This document shows positions 33,639 through 43,708 of a stretch of 64,000 nt of DNA, in pieces (within the stretch, counting starts at the first letter, position 1; each line of letters opens with the position of its first letter). Both the position numbers and the translations under genes were made by a program. Below the pieces are notes generated by a model. It ran no database searches. It saw only the letters and a list, made by a program, of their open reading frames with translations, and had not been told where the DNA came from. The stretch comes from Nocardioides agariphilus (GTDB lineage: Bacteria; Actinomycetota; Actinomycetes; Propionibacteriales; Nocardioidaceae). The DNA lies in contig NZ_JADKPO010000011.1 of NCBI RefSeq assembly GCF_015352445.1, positions 62,001 to 126,000 of the forward strand. Direction: 5' to 3'.

Positions 33639-34037
33639 CTAGCCCGCGAGCAAGCGGGCAAACCCAGCGTGGAGCTCGTGAACGCGTACCACCCCACTGC
33701 CCAGCAGAACTGCCTTCTGCCGCAGCTGCTCAACGAGCGCGGCGTCCGGATGGCCATACACGTCGATCGCCAGCATGTTGATGAACTCACCAATTGGCGC
33801 GAACTTGGGACCGGCCACCTTCATGTGGAACTCGAGCGACGCCGAGTCGGGATTGATGTGCAGGACGGTCATCCGAGCCCCGTCCTCACTGAAGTACACC
33901 TGGTAGGCAAGCAGCCGTGGCTCGCTGGCTTCCACAAACTCAGCCAAGTCGTTCATCGCCACCTTGAGCTCCTCCAGCCTCCCTTCCCGAACCCCGGACG
34001 TATCCACGTACACAATGGGCTGAGACTTGCCCGACAT
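33639..34037 (-). CDS. Hypothetical protein (possible ABM-fold)
   Basis: The 132-residue product starts MSGKSQPIVYVDTSGVREGR. It has the pattern of a small alpha/beta ferredoxin-like (antibiotic-biosynthesis-monooxygenase-like) protein: VYVDTSGVREGRLEELKVAM, then FVEASEPRLLAYQVYFSEDGARMTVLHINPDSASLEFHMKVAG. I do not recognise a named family. Upstream in-frame starts (up to 34106) are possible. Together with the HNH gene it lies between the LCP genes and the galactan cassette, and the codon use looks a little less GC-extreme than that of the neighbours. Confidence 0.65.
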   Translation of the reverse strand: MSGKSQPIVYVDTSGVREGRLEELKVAMNDLAEFVEASEPRLLAYQVYFSEDGARMTVLHINPDSASLEFHMKVAGPKFAPIGEFINMLAIDVYGHPDAALVEQLRQKAVLLGSGVVRVHELHAGFARLLAG

Positions 34038-34135
34038 CGTCCTCATGCGGCGATGGTGCTGCGGAGGCTGCAACAACGCACCATCATCGGGCAGGAGCGA
34101 CATCAATGTCGGTGGTCTCTGTTTGACTTCTGGCT

Positions 34136-35467
34136 ATGGATCTCGGGGGTCTGGATGGCATGTCGGGTGGTGAGCTGCTCGACCATGTCGATGCTCTGGC
34201 CCGCGTCCAGCGGGAGACCGATGTCGCGATCTTGCAGGCGGCCTACCAGCACGCCGTGATCCACGACGCGGACTCGATCCCGTCCTGGCAGCTAAGGGCG
34301 CCCGGTGGTGAGCGACCGCGGAGGTTCGGTGGGGTGGGGACGCCGCTGGTGGCGGAGTTCTCTCCCGCCACCCTGGGCGGACGCCTCGGCATCAGCACGC
34401 ACGCCGCGCGAGCGTTGATGGCCGACGCGGTTGACATACGTCACCGTCTGTCCCGGATCCAGGCTCGCGTGGTCACCGGACAGGCCAAGGTCTCCTACGC
34501 CCGGTTCGTCGCCCGCAAGACCCGCGACCTCACCGTTGAGCAGGCCGACTACGTCGACGAGCGGGTCGAGGAGTCGGTGGACGGGCGGTTGCCGTGGACC
34601 CGGTTCGTGACCCTGGTCGAGGCCGCGATCAAGGCCTCCGACCCCGACGCCGCTGCCGCGAGGGAAGACGCCGAAGCCAGGCGACAGTTCGCCACACCGA
34701 CGCACTCGACCGAGGACGGCATGCGCGGCTTCTATGTGCGTGCCCCGTTCCCGGTGATCAGCAAGCTCGACGCCGCGGTCGCGTTCTTCGCGATGGTGCT
34801 CGCGCACCTCGGCGACGCCCGCAGCGAGGACGAACGCCGGGTCACTGCGGTCCTGGTCCTGGCCAACCCCGTTCATGCCATGGACCTGCTGCGGCGCTAC
34901 CAGCACTGGGTGGCAGCCCAGCATCCCGAGGCTGGCAAGCCGACGGTTGACCTGGCAGACCTGATGCCTGCGGTGGTCGTCTACGTCCACATGTACGCCG
35001 GCACCGACTCCGACCTCGTCGCGCGCGTCGAGGACCACGGCCCTCAGACCGAGACCTGGATCCGCCAGCACCTCGGACCCCACGCCAGGTTCACCGTTCA
35101 ACCGGTGCTCGCCATCGAAGGACAAGCACCCGTCGACGGCTACGAGGCCCCGGACCGACAACGCCAGGCCGTGCACCTGATGGGGCCGGCCGACTCCTTC
35201 CCACACTCCCCGAGCCTGAGCAGGGGCCAACAGCTCGACCACACCATCGCCTACCGCAAGGGCAAGGCGGCCAAGGGCGCGGGGCAGACCCGCATCGGCA
35301 ACCTCGGCAAGCTCACCGTCCTTCATCACCGGATCAAGACCTTCGCCGGGTGGCAGGTCCAGCAACCCTTCCCTGGGATCCACGTGTGGCGGGACCCCTT
35401 CGGCGCCCTCTACCTCGTCGACCACACCGGCACCCGGAGGCTGGGAGAGCACGACCGGGCTGCCTGA
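34136..35467 (+). CDS. 13E12-repeat/DUF222 family protein with HNH-like C-terminus
   Basis: The 443-residue protein is of the DUF222/13E12 type. It has an N-terminal helical region (GGELLDHVDALARVQRETDVAILQAAYQHA, then LGGRLGISTHAARALMADAVDIRHRL), a middle RIQARVVTGQAKVSYARFVARKT stretch, and a C-terminal HNH-nuclease-like end (QQLDHTIAYRKG ... IGNLGKLTVLHHRIKTFAGW). The paired cysteines common in these HNH domains are missing. Such genes occur as multicopy repeats in actinobacteria and may be mobile; no transposase or flanking repeat was found. ATG 34136 is the first start. Confidence 0.85.
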   Translation: MDLGGLDGMSGGELLDHVDALARVQRETDVAILQAAYQHAVIHDADSIPSWQLRAPGGERPRRFGGVGTPLVAEFSPATLGGRLGISTHAARALMADAVDIRHRLSRIQARVVTGQAKVSYARFVARKTRDLTVEQADYVDERVEESVDGRLPWTRFVTLVEAAIKASDPDAAAAREDAEARRQFATPTHSTEDGMRGFYVRAPFPVISKLDAAVAFFAMVLAHLGDARSEDERRVTAVLVLANPVHAMDLLRRYQHWVAAQHPEAGKPTVDLADLMPAVVVYVHMYAGTDSDLVARVEDHGPQTETWIRQHLGPHARFTVQPVLAIEGQAPVDGYEAPDRQRQAVHLMGPADSFPHSPSLSRGQQLDHTIAYRKGKAAKGAGQTRIGNLGKLTVLHHRIKTFAGWQVQQPFPGIHVWRDPFGALYLVDHTGTRRLGEHDRAA

Positions 35468-35480
35468 CAGACTGGCCCGC

Positions 35481-36390
35481 GTGACCGACGTACCTGCCAC
35501 CCGCATCGTCGCGGTCGTGGTCACCTTCAACCGCTTGGCGCTGCTTCAACGACTGGTGTCCCGGCTCCTCGAGGTCGGGGGACTTGCCGAGATCCTGGTC
35601 GTCGACAACGCCTCGACCGACGGCACGGCGGAGTGGCTGGCAGCCCAGGCTGCGCCGGTCAGCACGCTCTCGCTGCCCGACAACCGCGGCGGCGCGGGCG
35701 GTTTCGACGTGGGCGTCCGTGCCGCCTATGACGGTGGTGCCGACCTGATCTGGCTGATGGACGACGACGGGATCCCGGAGCCCGACTGCCTGAAGATCCT
35801 GCTCGACCACGACGAGTACGACTTCTGGGGTCCGGCGGTGCTGGCCGAGCAGGACCCCTCGCGTCTGTGCTTCCCGATCCGGCTACCGGGCCGGGCGGCG
35901 GTCGTGCACCGGATGTCGGAGGTCGAGCTGGCGGCTCGCGACGGCGTCATCGCCGACGTGGTGATCCCCTTCAACGGCGTGCTCGTCACCCGTGAGCTCG
36001 TCGGCAGGATCGGCACCCCTCGAGCGGAGTTCTTCATCTGGGGCGACGACGTCGAGTACCTCTGGCGCGCCCGCAAGGCAGGAGCCCGCACGGGGACCGT
36101 CGTCGCCGCGCGGTTCCTGCATCCCGCCACCGACGACCTCGGCACGCCGATGGCGTTCGGCCGCACGACCTACAACCACAGCCCCAGCGACCTCAAGCAC
36201 TACTGCATGGCGCGCAACAACCTGGTCAACCTGCGCGACTACCGCGGCTGGCCGGCCGCGCTGGCGTTCGTGGCCAAGACCGTCTGGTTCTACGCCTTCA
36301 CGCGCCCCGACCCGGGCCGCCTCCTGATGAGCGCCAAGGCCATGTACGCCGGAGTGCGCGGCGACTTCACCGGTCACAGGAAGTACCTAC

Positions 36391-36398
<8 letters not shown>
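35481..36398 (+). CDS. GT2 glycosyltransferase, galactofuranosyltransferase GlfT1-like
   Basis: The 305-residue GT-A enzyme has IVAVVVTFNRLALLQRLVSR, ILVVDNASTDGT, NRGGAGGFDVG, LIWLMDDDGIPEPDCL with the DDD metal motif, and FFIWGDDVEYLWRARKAGARTG. This is the pattern of mycobacterial GlfT1 (Rv3782), which starts galactan synthesis on decaprenyl-linked Rha-GlcNAc using UDP-galactofuranose. GTG 35481 lies 13 bp after the HNH gene stop. It overlaps the next GT gene by 8 bp. The exact acceptor is inferred. Confidence 0.85.
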
Positions 36399-38567
<2,169 letters not shown>

Positions 38568-40613
38568 ATGACGACCACCGCAGAGACCGTCGACCAGGGC
38601 GCGCCGACCGTACGCCGGCTGCTCCAGCGCCAGATCCTGCCGATCGACCGCGACACCGACGTGTTCGCGCTCTACGTCGACCCGGAGGAGCCGAAGCTCG
38701 ACGCGGACCGCTACGACATCGGCGGCAACCGGGCGGCCAAGGACCTCAACAACGCCGCCATCCGCCAGTCGACCTCCACCGGCCGCGCTGTGCACCCCGA
38801 CCAGATCGAGTCGCGCACGGCCTTCCGGGTCCGACAGGGCAGCAAGATCTCGTTCGGCACCTACTTCAACGGCTTCCCGGCGTCCTACTGGCGGCGCTGG
38901 TCGGTGGTCAGCGAGGTCCGGCTGAGCGTCACCGTCGCGGGCAAGGGCGCGAGCGTCACGGTCTACAAGTCGATGGCCAACGGCCGCTCGCAGCGCGTCG
39001 ACGCCGCCACCGTCGAGGGTGACCGTGCGACGTTCGAGTTCGACCTGACACTCACCCCGTTCGTCGACGGCGGGTGGTACTGGTACGACGTCGTGGCCGG
39101 CGACTCCGACGCCGTGGTCGAGAGCGCCGAATGGACCGCCGAGGTGCCCGCCGATCGCGGAGCGGACCAGCACGGCACGGTCGACATCGTCATCACCACC
39201 GTCAACAAGCCGGACTTCTGCGCGAAGCTGCTCACCCAGATCGGTGACGACGAGACGCTGCGCCCCTACCTCGACACGGTGTTCGTCTCCGAGCAGGGCA
39301 CCAAGAAGGTCGCTGACCACGAGCTGTTCCCGGGCGCCCAGAAGGCGCTCGGCGACCTGCTCGTCATCAACGAGCAGGGCAACCTCGGTGGCTCCGGCGG
39401 CTATGCGCGCGGCCAGCTCGAGTCGGTCCGCAAGGGCACGGCGACCTACGCGATGATGATGGACGACGACGTCGTCTGCGAGCCCGAGGGCATCGTCCGT
39501 GCCATCACCTTCGGCGACCTCGCCCGCCGGCCGACCATCGTCGGCGGCCACATGTTCTCGCTGTTCTCCAGGTCCCGCCTGCACTCGTTCGGTGAGATCG
39601 TGCAGCCCTGGAAGTTCTGGTGGCAGACGCCGCTCGACGGCTACTCCGACTGGGACCTCGCCGCGCGCAACATCCGATCGGCGCGATGGCTGCACAAGCG
39701 GGTCGACGCCGACTTCAACGGCTGGTTCATGTGCCTGATCCCGCGGGTCGTGCTCGAGCGCGTCGGCCTGTCCCTGCCGATCTTCATCAAGTGGGACGAC
39801 CTGGAGTACGGCCTGCGCGCCAAGGCGGCCGGCTTCCCGACGGTGGTGTTCCCGGGCGCCGCGGTCTGGCACGTCCCGTGGACCGACAAGAACGACGCGG
39901 TCGACTGGCAGGCCTACTTCCACCACCGCAACCGGCTGATCGCCGCACTGCTCCACTCCGACTACCCCTACGGCGGCCGGCTGCTCCGCGAGAGCCTCAA
40001 CCACCAGATCAAGCACCTGGTCTCGCTCCAATACTCCACCGTCGAGCTGCGCCACAAGGCGATCCAAGACGTGCTCGCCGGCCCCTACGGGCTGCACGAG
40101 ACGCTGCCGACGGCCCTGGCCGAGGTCAACGCCTTCCGCAAGCAGTGGACGGATGCCCAGCTGCACCAGGACCCGGACGCGTTCCCGCCGATCCGACGTA
40201 CCAAGCTGCCCCGCAAGGGGAAGGGACCAGGCTCGGAGATCCCCGGCCGGCTCTCGCAGCTGATCACCGCGGGGCTTGCCCCGATCCGGCAGCTGCGGCC
40301 GGTGCGCGAGATGTCCAAGCAGTTCCCCGAGGCCGAGCTGACCGCGATGGACGCCAAGTGGTATCGCCTGGCGACCTACGACTCGGCCATCGTCTCGATG
40401 AACGACGGCACGTCCGCGGCTCTCTACCGTCGCGATCCCGCTCACTACCGCGAGCTGCTGGGCAAGACTCTCGCCATCCACGCCGAGCTGCGACGCGAGT
40501 GGCCGCGCCTGGTCGAGGAGTACCGCGCCGCGCTGGGCGACATCACCTCTCCGGAGGCCTGGGAGAAGACCCTGGCTCCGTGGATGAGCGGCTCCGAGGC
40601 GGGCGATGACTGA
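38568..40613 (+). CDS. glfT2: Galactofuranosyltransferase GlfT2-like
   Basis: The 681-residue enzyme has an N-terminal beta-sandwich region (residues about 1-200), a GT-A domain (DIVITTVNKPDFCAKLL, NLGGSGGYARGQLES, YAMMMDDDVVCEPEG), IKWDDLEYGLRAKAAGFPTV with the catalytic WDD-type motif, AVWHVPWTDKND, and a helical C-terminal domain. This layout and size match GlfT2, the processive enzyme that polymerises the galactan chain with alternating linkages. The ATG follows the glf stop directly, and the end overlaps the permease gene by 8 bp. Confidence 0.94.
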   Translation: MTTTAETVDQGAPTVRRLLQRQILPIDRDTDVFALYVDPEEPKLDADRYDIGGNRAAKDLNNAAIRQSTSTGRAVHPDQIESRTAFRVRQGSKISFGTYFNGFPASYWRRWSVVSEVRLSVTVAGKGASVTVYKSMANGRSQRVDAATVEGDRATFEFDLTLTPFVDGGWYWYDVVAGDSDAVVESAEWTAEVPADRGADQHGTVDIVITTVNKPDFCAKLLTQIGDDETLRPYLDTVFVSEQGTKKVADHELFPGAQKALGDLLVINEQGNLGGSGGYARGQLESVRKGTATYAMMMDDDVVCEPEGIVRAITFGDLARRPTIVGGHMFSLFSRSRLHSFGEIVQPWKFWWQTPLDGYSDWDLAARNIRSARWLHKRVDADFNGWFMCLIPRVVLERVGLSLPIFIKWDDLEYGLRAKAAGFPTVVFPGAAVWHVPWTDKNDAVDWQAYFHHRNRLIAALLHSDYPYGGRLLRESLNHQIKHLVSLQYSTVELRHKAIQDVLAGPYGLHETLPTALAEVNAFRKQWTDAQLHQDPDAFPPIRRTKLPRKGKGPGSEIPGRLSQLITAGLAPIRQLRPVREMSKQFPEAELTAMDAKWYRLATYDSAIVSMNDGTSAALYRRDPAHYRELLGKTLAIHAELRREWPRLVEEYRAALGDITSPEAWEKTLAPWMSGSEAGDD

Positions 40614-41550
40614 CACCATCAAGTCCGACGGCGCGGCCTGGGATCCCGAGGAGCACGCCCGCAACGCGGCGACGCGCTCGGCCGCCCTGGCCGACGTACC
40701 CCTCGCATCACCCGCACCGCGCGGCGGGATCCGCGGGGTGCTCGAGCACCGCTACCTGCTGACCCTGCTGGTCAAGCGCGAGGTGACCGCCCGCTACACC
40801 GGGTCGTTCCTCGGCATGGTGTGGTCCTACATCACGCCGCTGACGCAGTTCTTCATGTACATCTTCATCTTCGCGCTGCTGCTCGGACGCGGTAAGGCCA
40901 TCGAGCACTTCGCCATCCACGTGTTCGCGGCGCTGATGGTGGTGACGCTGTTCACCGAGACCATCCAGGCCGGCACCCGCTCGATCACCCGCAACTCCTC
41001 CCTGCTGCAGAAGAGCGCGATGCCGCGCGAGATGTTCCCGGTGGCCTCGCTGCTGGTCTCGATCTACCACCTGTGGCCGGAGTTCGTGATCCTGGCCATC
41101 GCGCTCGTCTACACCGGCTGGTCACCCGACCTCACGGCCGTCGCTGCCGGCGTCCTGGGCTACGCCGTGATCATCGTCTTCTCTCTCGCACTGGGCCTGA
41201 TGCTGAGCGTGAGCCAGGTCTTCCTGCGCGACACCAGCCAGATGGTCAACGTGATCAACAACTTCATCCGGTTCGGCGTGCCGATGATGTACCCCTACAG
41301 CCTGGTCGCGTCGCGGTTCCACGGTCACACCGATCTCTACCTGGCCAACCCGATCGCCGACGCGGTGCTCCTGGTGCAGCGGTGCTTCTGGGTGCCGACC
41401 ACCAGCGACCAGCAGGAGACCATCGCGCTGCACATGCCCGACCACCTGTTCACCCGTGGGCTCATCGCGCTGGCCGCCGCGCTGGTTCTGCTCGTGGTCG
41501 CGCAGAAGGTCTTCGCCCGGTTCGAGAACAAGATCCCCGAAAGACTGTGA
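40606..41550 (+). CDS. wzm: Polysaccharide ABC transporter permease (Wzm-like)
   Basis: The 314-residue protein has about six membrane spans of the ABC-2 type: YTGSFLGMVWSYITPLTQFFMYIFIFALLL, MVVTLFTETIQAGTRSI, SLLVSIYHLWPEFVILAIALVYTG and YAVIIVFSLALGLMLSVSQVFLRDTSQMVNVINNF. It would move the lipid-linked galactan across the membrane with the Wzt-like ATPase downstream. ATG 40606 overlaps the glfT2 end. It is like Rv3783 of mycobacteria. Confidence 0.9.
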   Translation: MTDTIKSDGAAWDPEEHARNAATRSAALADVPLASPAPRGGIRGVLEHRYLLTLLVKREVTARYTGSFLGMVWSYITPLTQFFMYIFIFALLLGRGKAIEHFAIHVFAALMVVTLFTETIQAGTRSITRNSSLLQKSAMPREMFPVASLLVSIYHLWPEFVILAIALVYTGWSPDLTAVAAGVLGYAVIIVFSLALGLMLSVSQVFLRDTSQMVNVINNFIRFGVPMMYPYSLVASRFHGHTDLYLANPIADAVLLVQRCFWVPTTSDQQETIALHMPDHLFTRGLIALAAALVLLVVAQKVFARFENKIPERL

Positions 41551-42314
41551 TGTCCGACTCGATCATCGTCGAGAACGTCTCGAAGCGCTTCACCAAGCAC
41601 TACCACCGCACCCTCAAGCAGGTGACGGTGGCGATGGCGCGTCGTCAGCCGGTGACCAACACCTTCCTGGCGCTCGACGACGTGTCCTTCCGCGTGCAGC
41701 AGGGTGAGGCGATCGGCCTGATGGGTCTCAACGGCTCGGGCAAGAGCACCTTGCTCAAGCTCGTGCAGGGCGTGATGCACCCCGACGCGGGCAGCGTGCG
41801 CACGCGCGGCCGCATCTCCGGACTCATCGCCACCGGCGCCGGCTTCCATCCCCAGCTGACCGGACGCGAGAACATCTACCTCAACGCCGCGATCCTCGGC
41901 ATGAGCGAGGCCGAGACCAAGCGCAAGTTCGACGCGATCACCGACTTCGCCGCCCTCGACGACTTCCTCGACTCCCCGGTCGGTCACTACTCCTCGGGCA
42001 TGTACGCCCGCCTCGGCTTCGCCATCGCCATCCACGTCGACGCCGACATCTTCTTGGCCGACGAGGCCCTGTCGGTGGGCGACAAGCCCTTCAAGGTCAA
42101 GTGCATGGCCAAGCTCAAGGAGATCCGCGAGAGCGGCGTGACGATCTTCTACGTCAGCCACGCGGCCGGCTCCGTGCGCCGGATCTGCAACCGGGTCCTC
42201 GTGCTCGAGAAGGGCGTGCTCGGCTTCGACGGCGACGTTGACGCCGGCATCAAGTACGTCAAGTACGACGACGACTCCGAGGGCACCGACGACGAGCTCG
42301 GTTCGGAGGTCTGA
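41550..42314 (+). CDS. wzt: Polysaccharide ABC transporter ATP-binding protein (Wzt-like)
   Basis: The 254-residue ATPase has Walker A GLNGSGKST, the galactan/teichoic-acid transporter loop GLIATGAGFHPQLTGRENIYLNAAILG, signature YSSGMYARLGFAIAIHV, and Walker B ADIFLADEALSVGD. No C-terminal carbohydrate-binding domain is present, so export does not depend on a modified chain end. ATG 41550 overlaps the permease stop. It partners Wzm for galactan export. Confidence 0.92.
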   Translation: MSDSIIVENVSKRFTKHYHRTLKQVTVAMARRQPVTNTFLALDDVSFRVQQGEAIGLMGLNGSGKSTLLKLVQGVMHPDAGSVRTRGRISGLIATGAGFHPQLTGRENIYLNAAILGMSEAETKRKFDAITDFAALDDFLDSPVGHYSSGMYARLGFAIAIHVDADIFLADEALSVGDKPFKVKCMAKLKEIRESGVTIFYVSHAAGSVRRICNRVLVLEKGVLGFDGDVDAGIKYVKYDDDSEGTDDELGSEV

Positions 42315-42352
42315 GGTCCGCGACCCGGGCTCCCTGGGGGCACACTGCACGC

Positions 42353-43378
42353 ATGTCGTCGCCGCTGGACCGTGAACCGGACGCTCGCGGCGTCCTGCCC
42401 CCGGACATCCACGACTACGTGGCCACGGGCGCAGGCGACGAGGAGACCGTCGCGGCCAACCGGGACGCCTGGGGCCGCTGGTGGCTGCGACCGCGGGTAC
42501 TCACCGGCGTCTCGGACGTGGACCTGACCACGACCATGCTCGGGACCACGGTCTCGTCCCCTGTGCTCGTCGCGCCGACCGGATACCAGCGACAGGTCCA
42601 TCGCGAGGGCGAGGTCGGCACCGCTCGCGCGGCCGCCGAGGCCGGCGCCCTGTTCGTGCTGTCGACGCGGGCGTCGTGCCGGCTCGACGACGTAGCTGCG
42701 GTCGCCGGCCCGTGGTGGCTGCAGGTCTACGTACTGCGCGACCGCGGCATCACCGAGGAGGTCGTACGCCGATCGGTCGCGGCCGGCGCCAGGGCCCTGG
42801 TGCTGACCGGTGACACCCCGGTCGTCAGCACCCGGTCGCGGCGCAGCAGCTTCGACCCTGCTCACGCGGCAACCATGGCCCGCGACCTCACGGATGTGCG
42901 CGACGACTCGGCCTACGAGCAGGCACCCGACGTGACCTACGCCGACATCGGCTGGCTGCGCGAGGTCAGCGGTGGCTTGCCGGTCGTGGTCAAGGGCGTG
43001 CTGCGTGCGGACGACGCACGAGCATGTGTCGCGGCCGGCGCAGCGGCCGTGTGGGTCTCCAACCACGGCGGCCGCCAGCTCGACGGTGTGGTCCCGACCG
43101 CGGTTGCGCTGCCGGAGGTGGCCGATGCCGTGGGGTCCGACGCCGAGGTGTTCGTCGACGGAGGGGTGCGCCACGGCCGCGACGTGGTGCGTGCGCTCGC
43201 TCTGGGCGCCAGGGGAGTGGGCCTCGGTCGGGCCGTGCTCTGGGCGCTGGCGGCTGACGGCAGCGCCGGTGTCGCCGACCTGTTGGCGGCGTACGAAGCG
43301 AACCTCACCGAGACGATGCAGCTGGTGGGCGCTCGCTCTCCCTCCGGCGTCACGCGCGACCTGGTCACCTGGCGCTGA
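42353..43378 (+). CDS. FMN-dependent alpha-hydroxy-acid oxidase/dehydrogenase
   Basis: The 341-residue protein is of the L-lactate/glycolate/mandelate oxidase family. It has DYVATGAGDEETVAANRDAW, SSPVLVAPTGYQRQVHREGE, LQVYVLRDRG, VVKGVLRADDARACVAAGA, the catalytic segment WVSNHGGRQLDG with the histidine base, and DGGVRHGRDVVRALALGARGVGLG for FMN phosphate. The substrate is unknown. It lies 38 bp after wzt, and the two may share a transcript. Confidence 0.9.
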   Translation: MSSPLDREPDARGVLPPDIHDYVATGAGDEETVAANRDAWGRWWLRPRVLTGVSDVDLTTTMLGTTVSSPVLVAPTGYQRQVHREGEVGTARAAAEAGALFVLSTRASCRLDDVAAVAGPWWLQVYVLRDRGITEEVVRRSVAAGARALVLTGDTPVVSTRSRRSSFDPAHAATMARDLTDVRDDSAYEQAPDVTYADIGWLREVSGGLPVVVKGVLRADDARACVAAGAAAVWVSNHGGRQLDGVVPTAVALPEVADAVGSDAEVFVDGGVRHGRDVVRALALGARGVGLGRAVLWALAADGSAGVADLLAAYEANLTETMQLVGARSPSGVTRDLVTWR

Positions 43379-43449
43379 GCGCCCACCCCAGGCGCGGCGG
43401 GGGAGCGGGGCGAGGCAGTCGCAGGGCGGACGGCACCGGCCATCGCCCT

Positions 43450-43541
43450 CTTGTGACCCTGACGGCTGCCTCATCGTGCGTATCGAGCGGCCAGGAGGGT
43501 CACTTGTCAGGAATTCCCCGGTCAGCCGGGTAATCCGCCAC
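43450..43541. repeat. Two-hairpin intergenic repeat, copy B
   Basis: This 92-bp element aligns ungapped with 2761-2852. Stem 1 pairs GTGACCCT (43453-43460) with AGGGTCAC (43496-43503). Stem 2 is an imperfect hairpin around GGAATTCCCCGG ... CCGGGTAATCC (43510-43536). Both ends, CTTGTGACCCTG and CCGCCAC, are as in copy A, while the stem-1 interior differs. Confidence 0.68.
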
Positions 43542-43652
43542 GCGCCAGCCCCGATCGTGCTGCAATCTCCTGGACGAATTGCCGGTCACTCGGCGTGTCG
43601 ACTGGAAATTACACGATTGTAGTTACTCAGAACCTCTACCGGGGCCACTGTG

Positions 43653-43680
43653 ACTCGTGTGAAAGTTGCTACTCGTGTGA
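43653..43680 (+). promoter_or_regulatory. Direct repeat ACTCGTGTGA before amidase gene
   Basis: ACTCGTGTGA occurs at 43653-43662 and 43671-43680, with starts 18 bp apart, 29-56 bp upstream of the amidase ATG. It could be a tandem regulator site; none is identified. Confidence 0.4.
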
Positions 43681-43708
43681 CCTTCCCCCGCACTTGGAGT
43701 AGCCCCTC

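Larger units (their letters stand above)
43379..43708 (+). other. Intergenic region before the amidase gene
   Basis: This 330-bp gap has no gene I can support. It holds repeat copy B (43450-43541), an AT-richer stretch near 43608-43630 that may contain the promoter, and two copies of ACTCGTGTGA (43653-43662 and 43671-43680). I see no known riboswitch or tRNA. Confidence 0.7.

Noticed and set aside
43542-43650. c-di-AMP (ydaO) riboswitch before the amidase
   Set aside because: Such riboswitches occur before actinobacterial wall hydrolases, but I could not find its conserved core sequences here.
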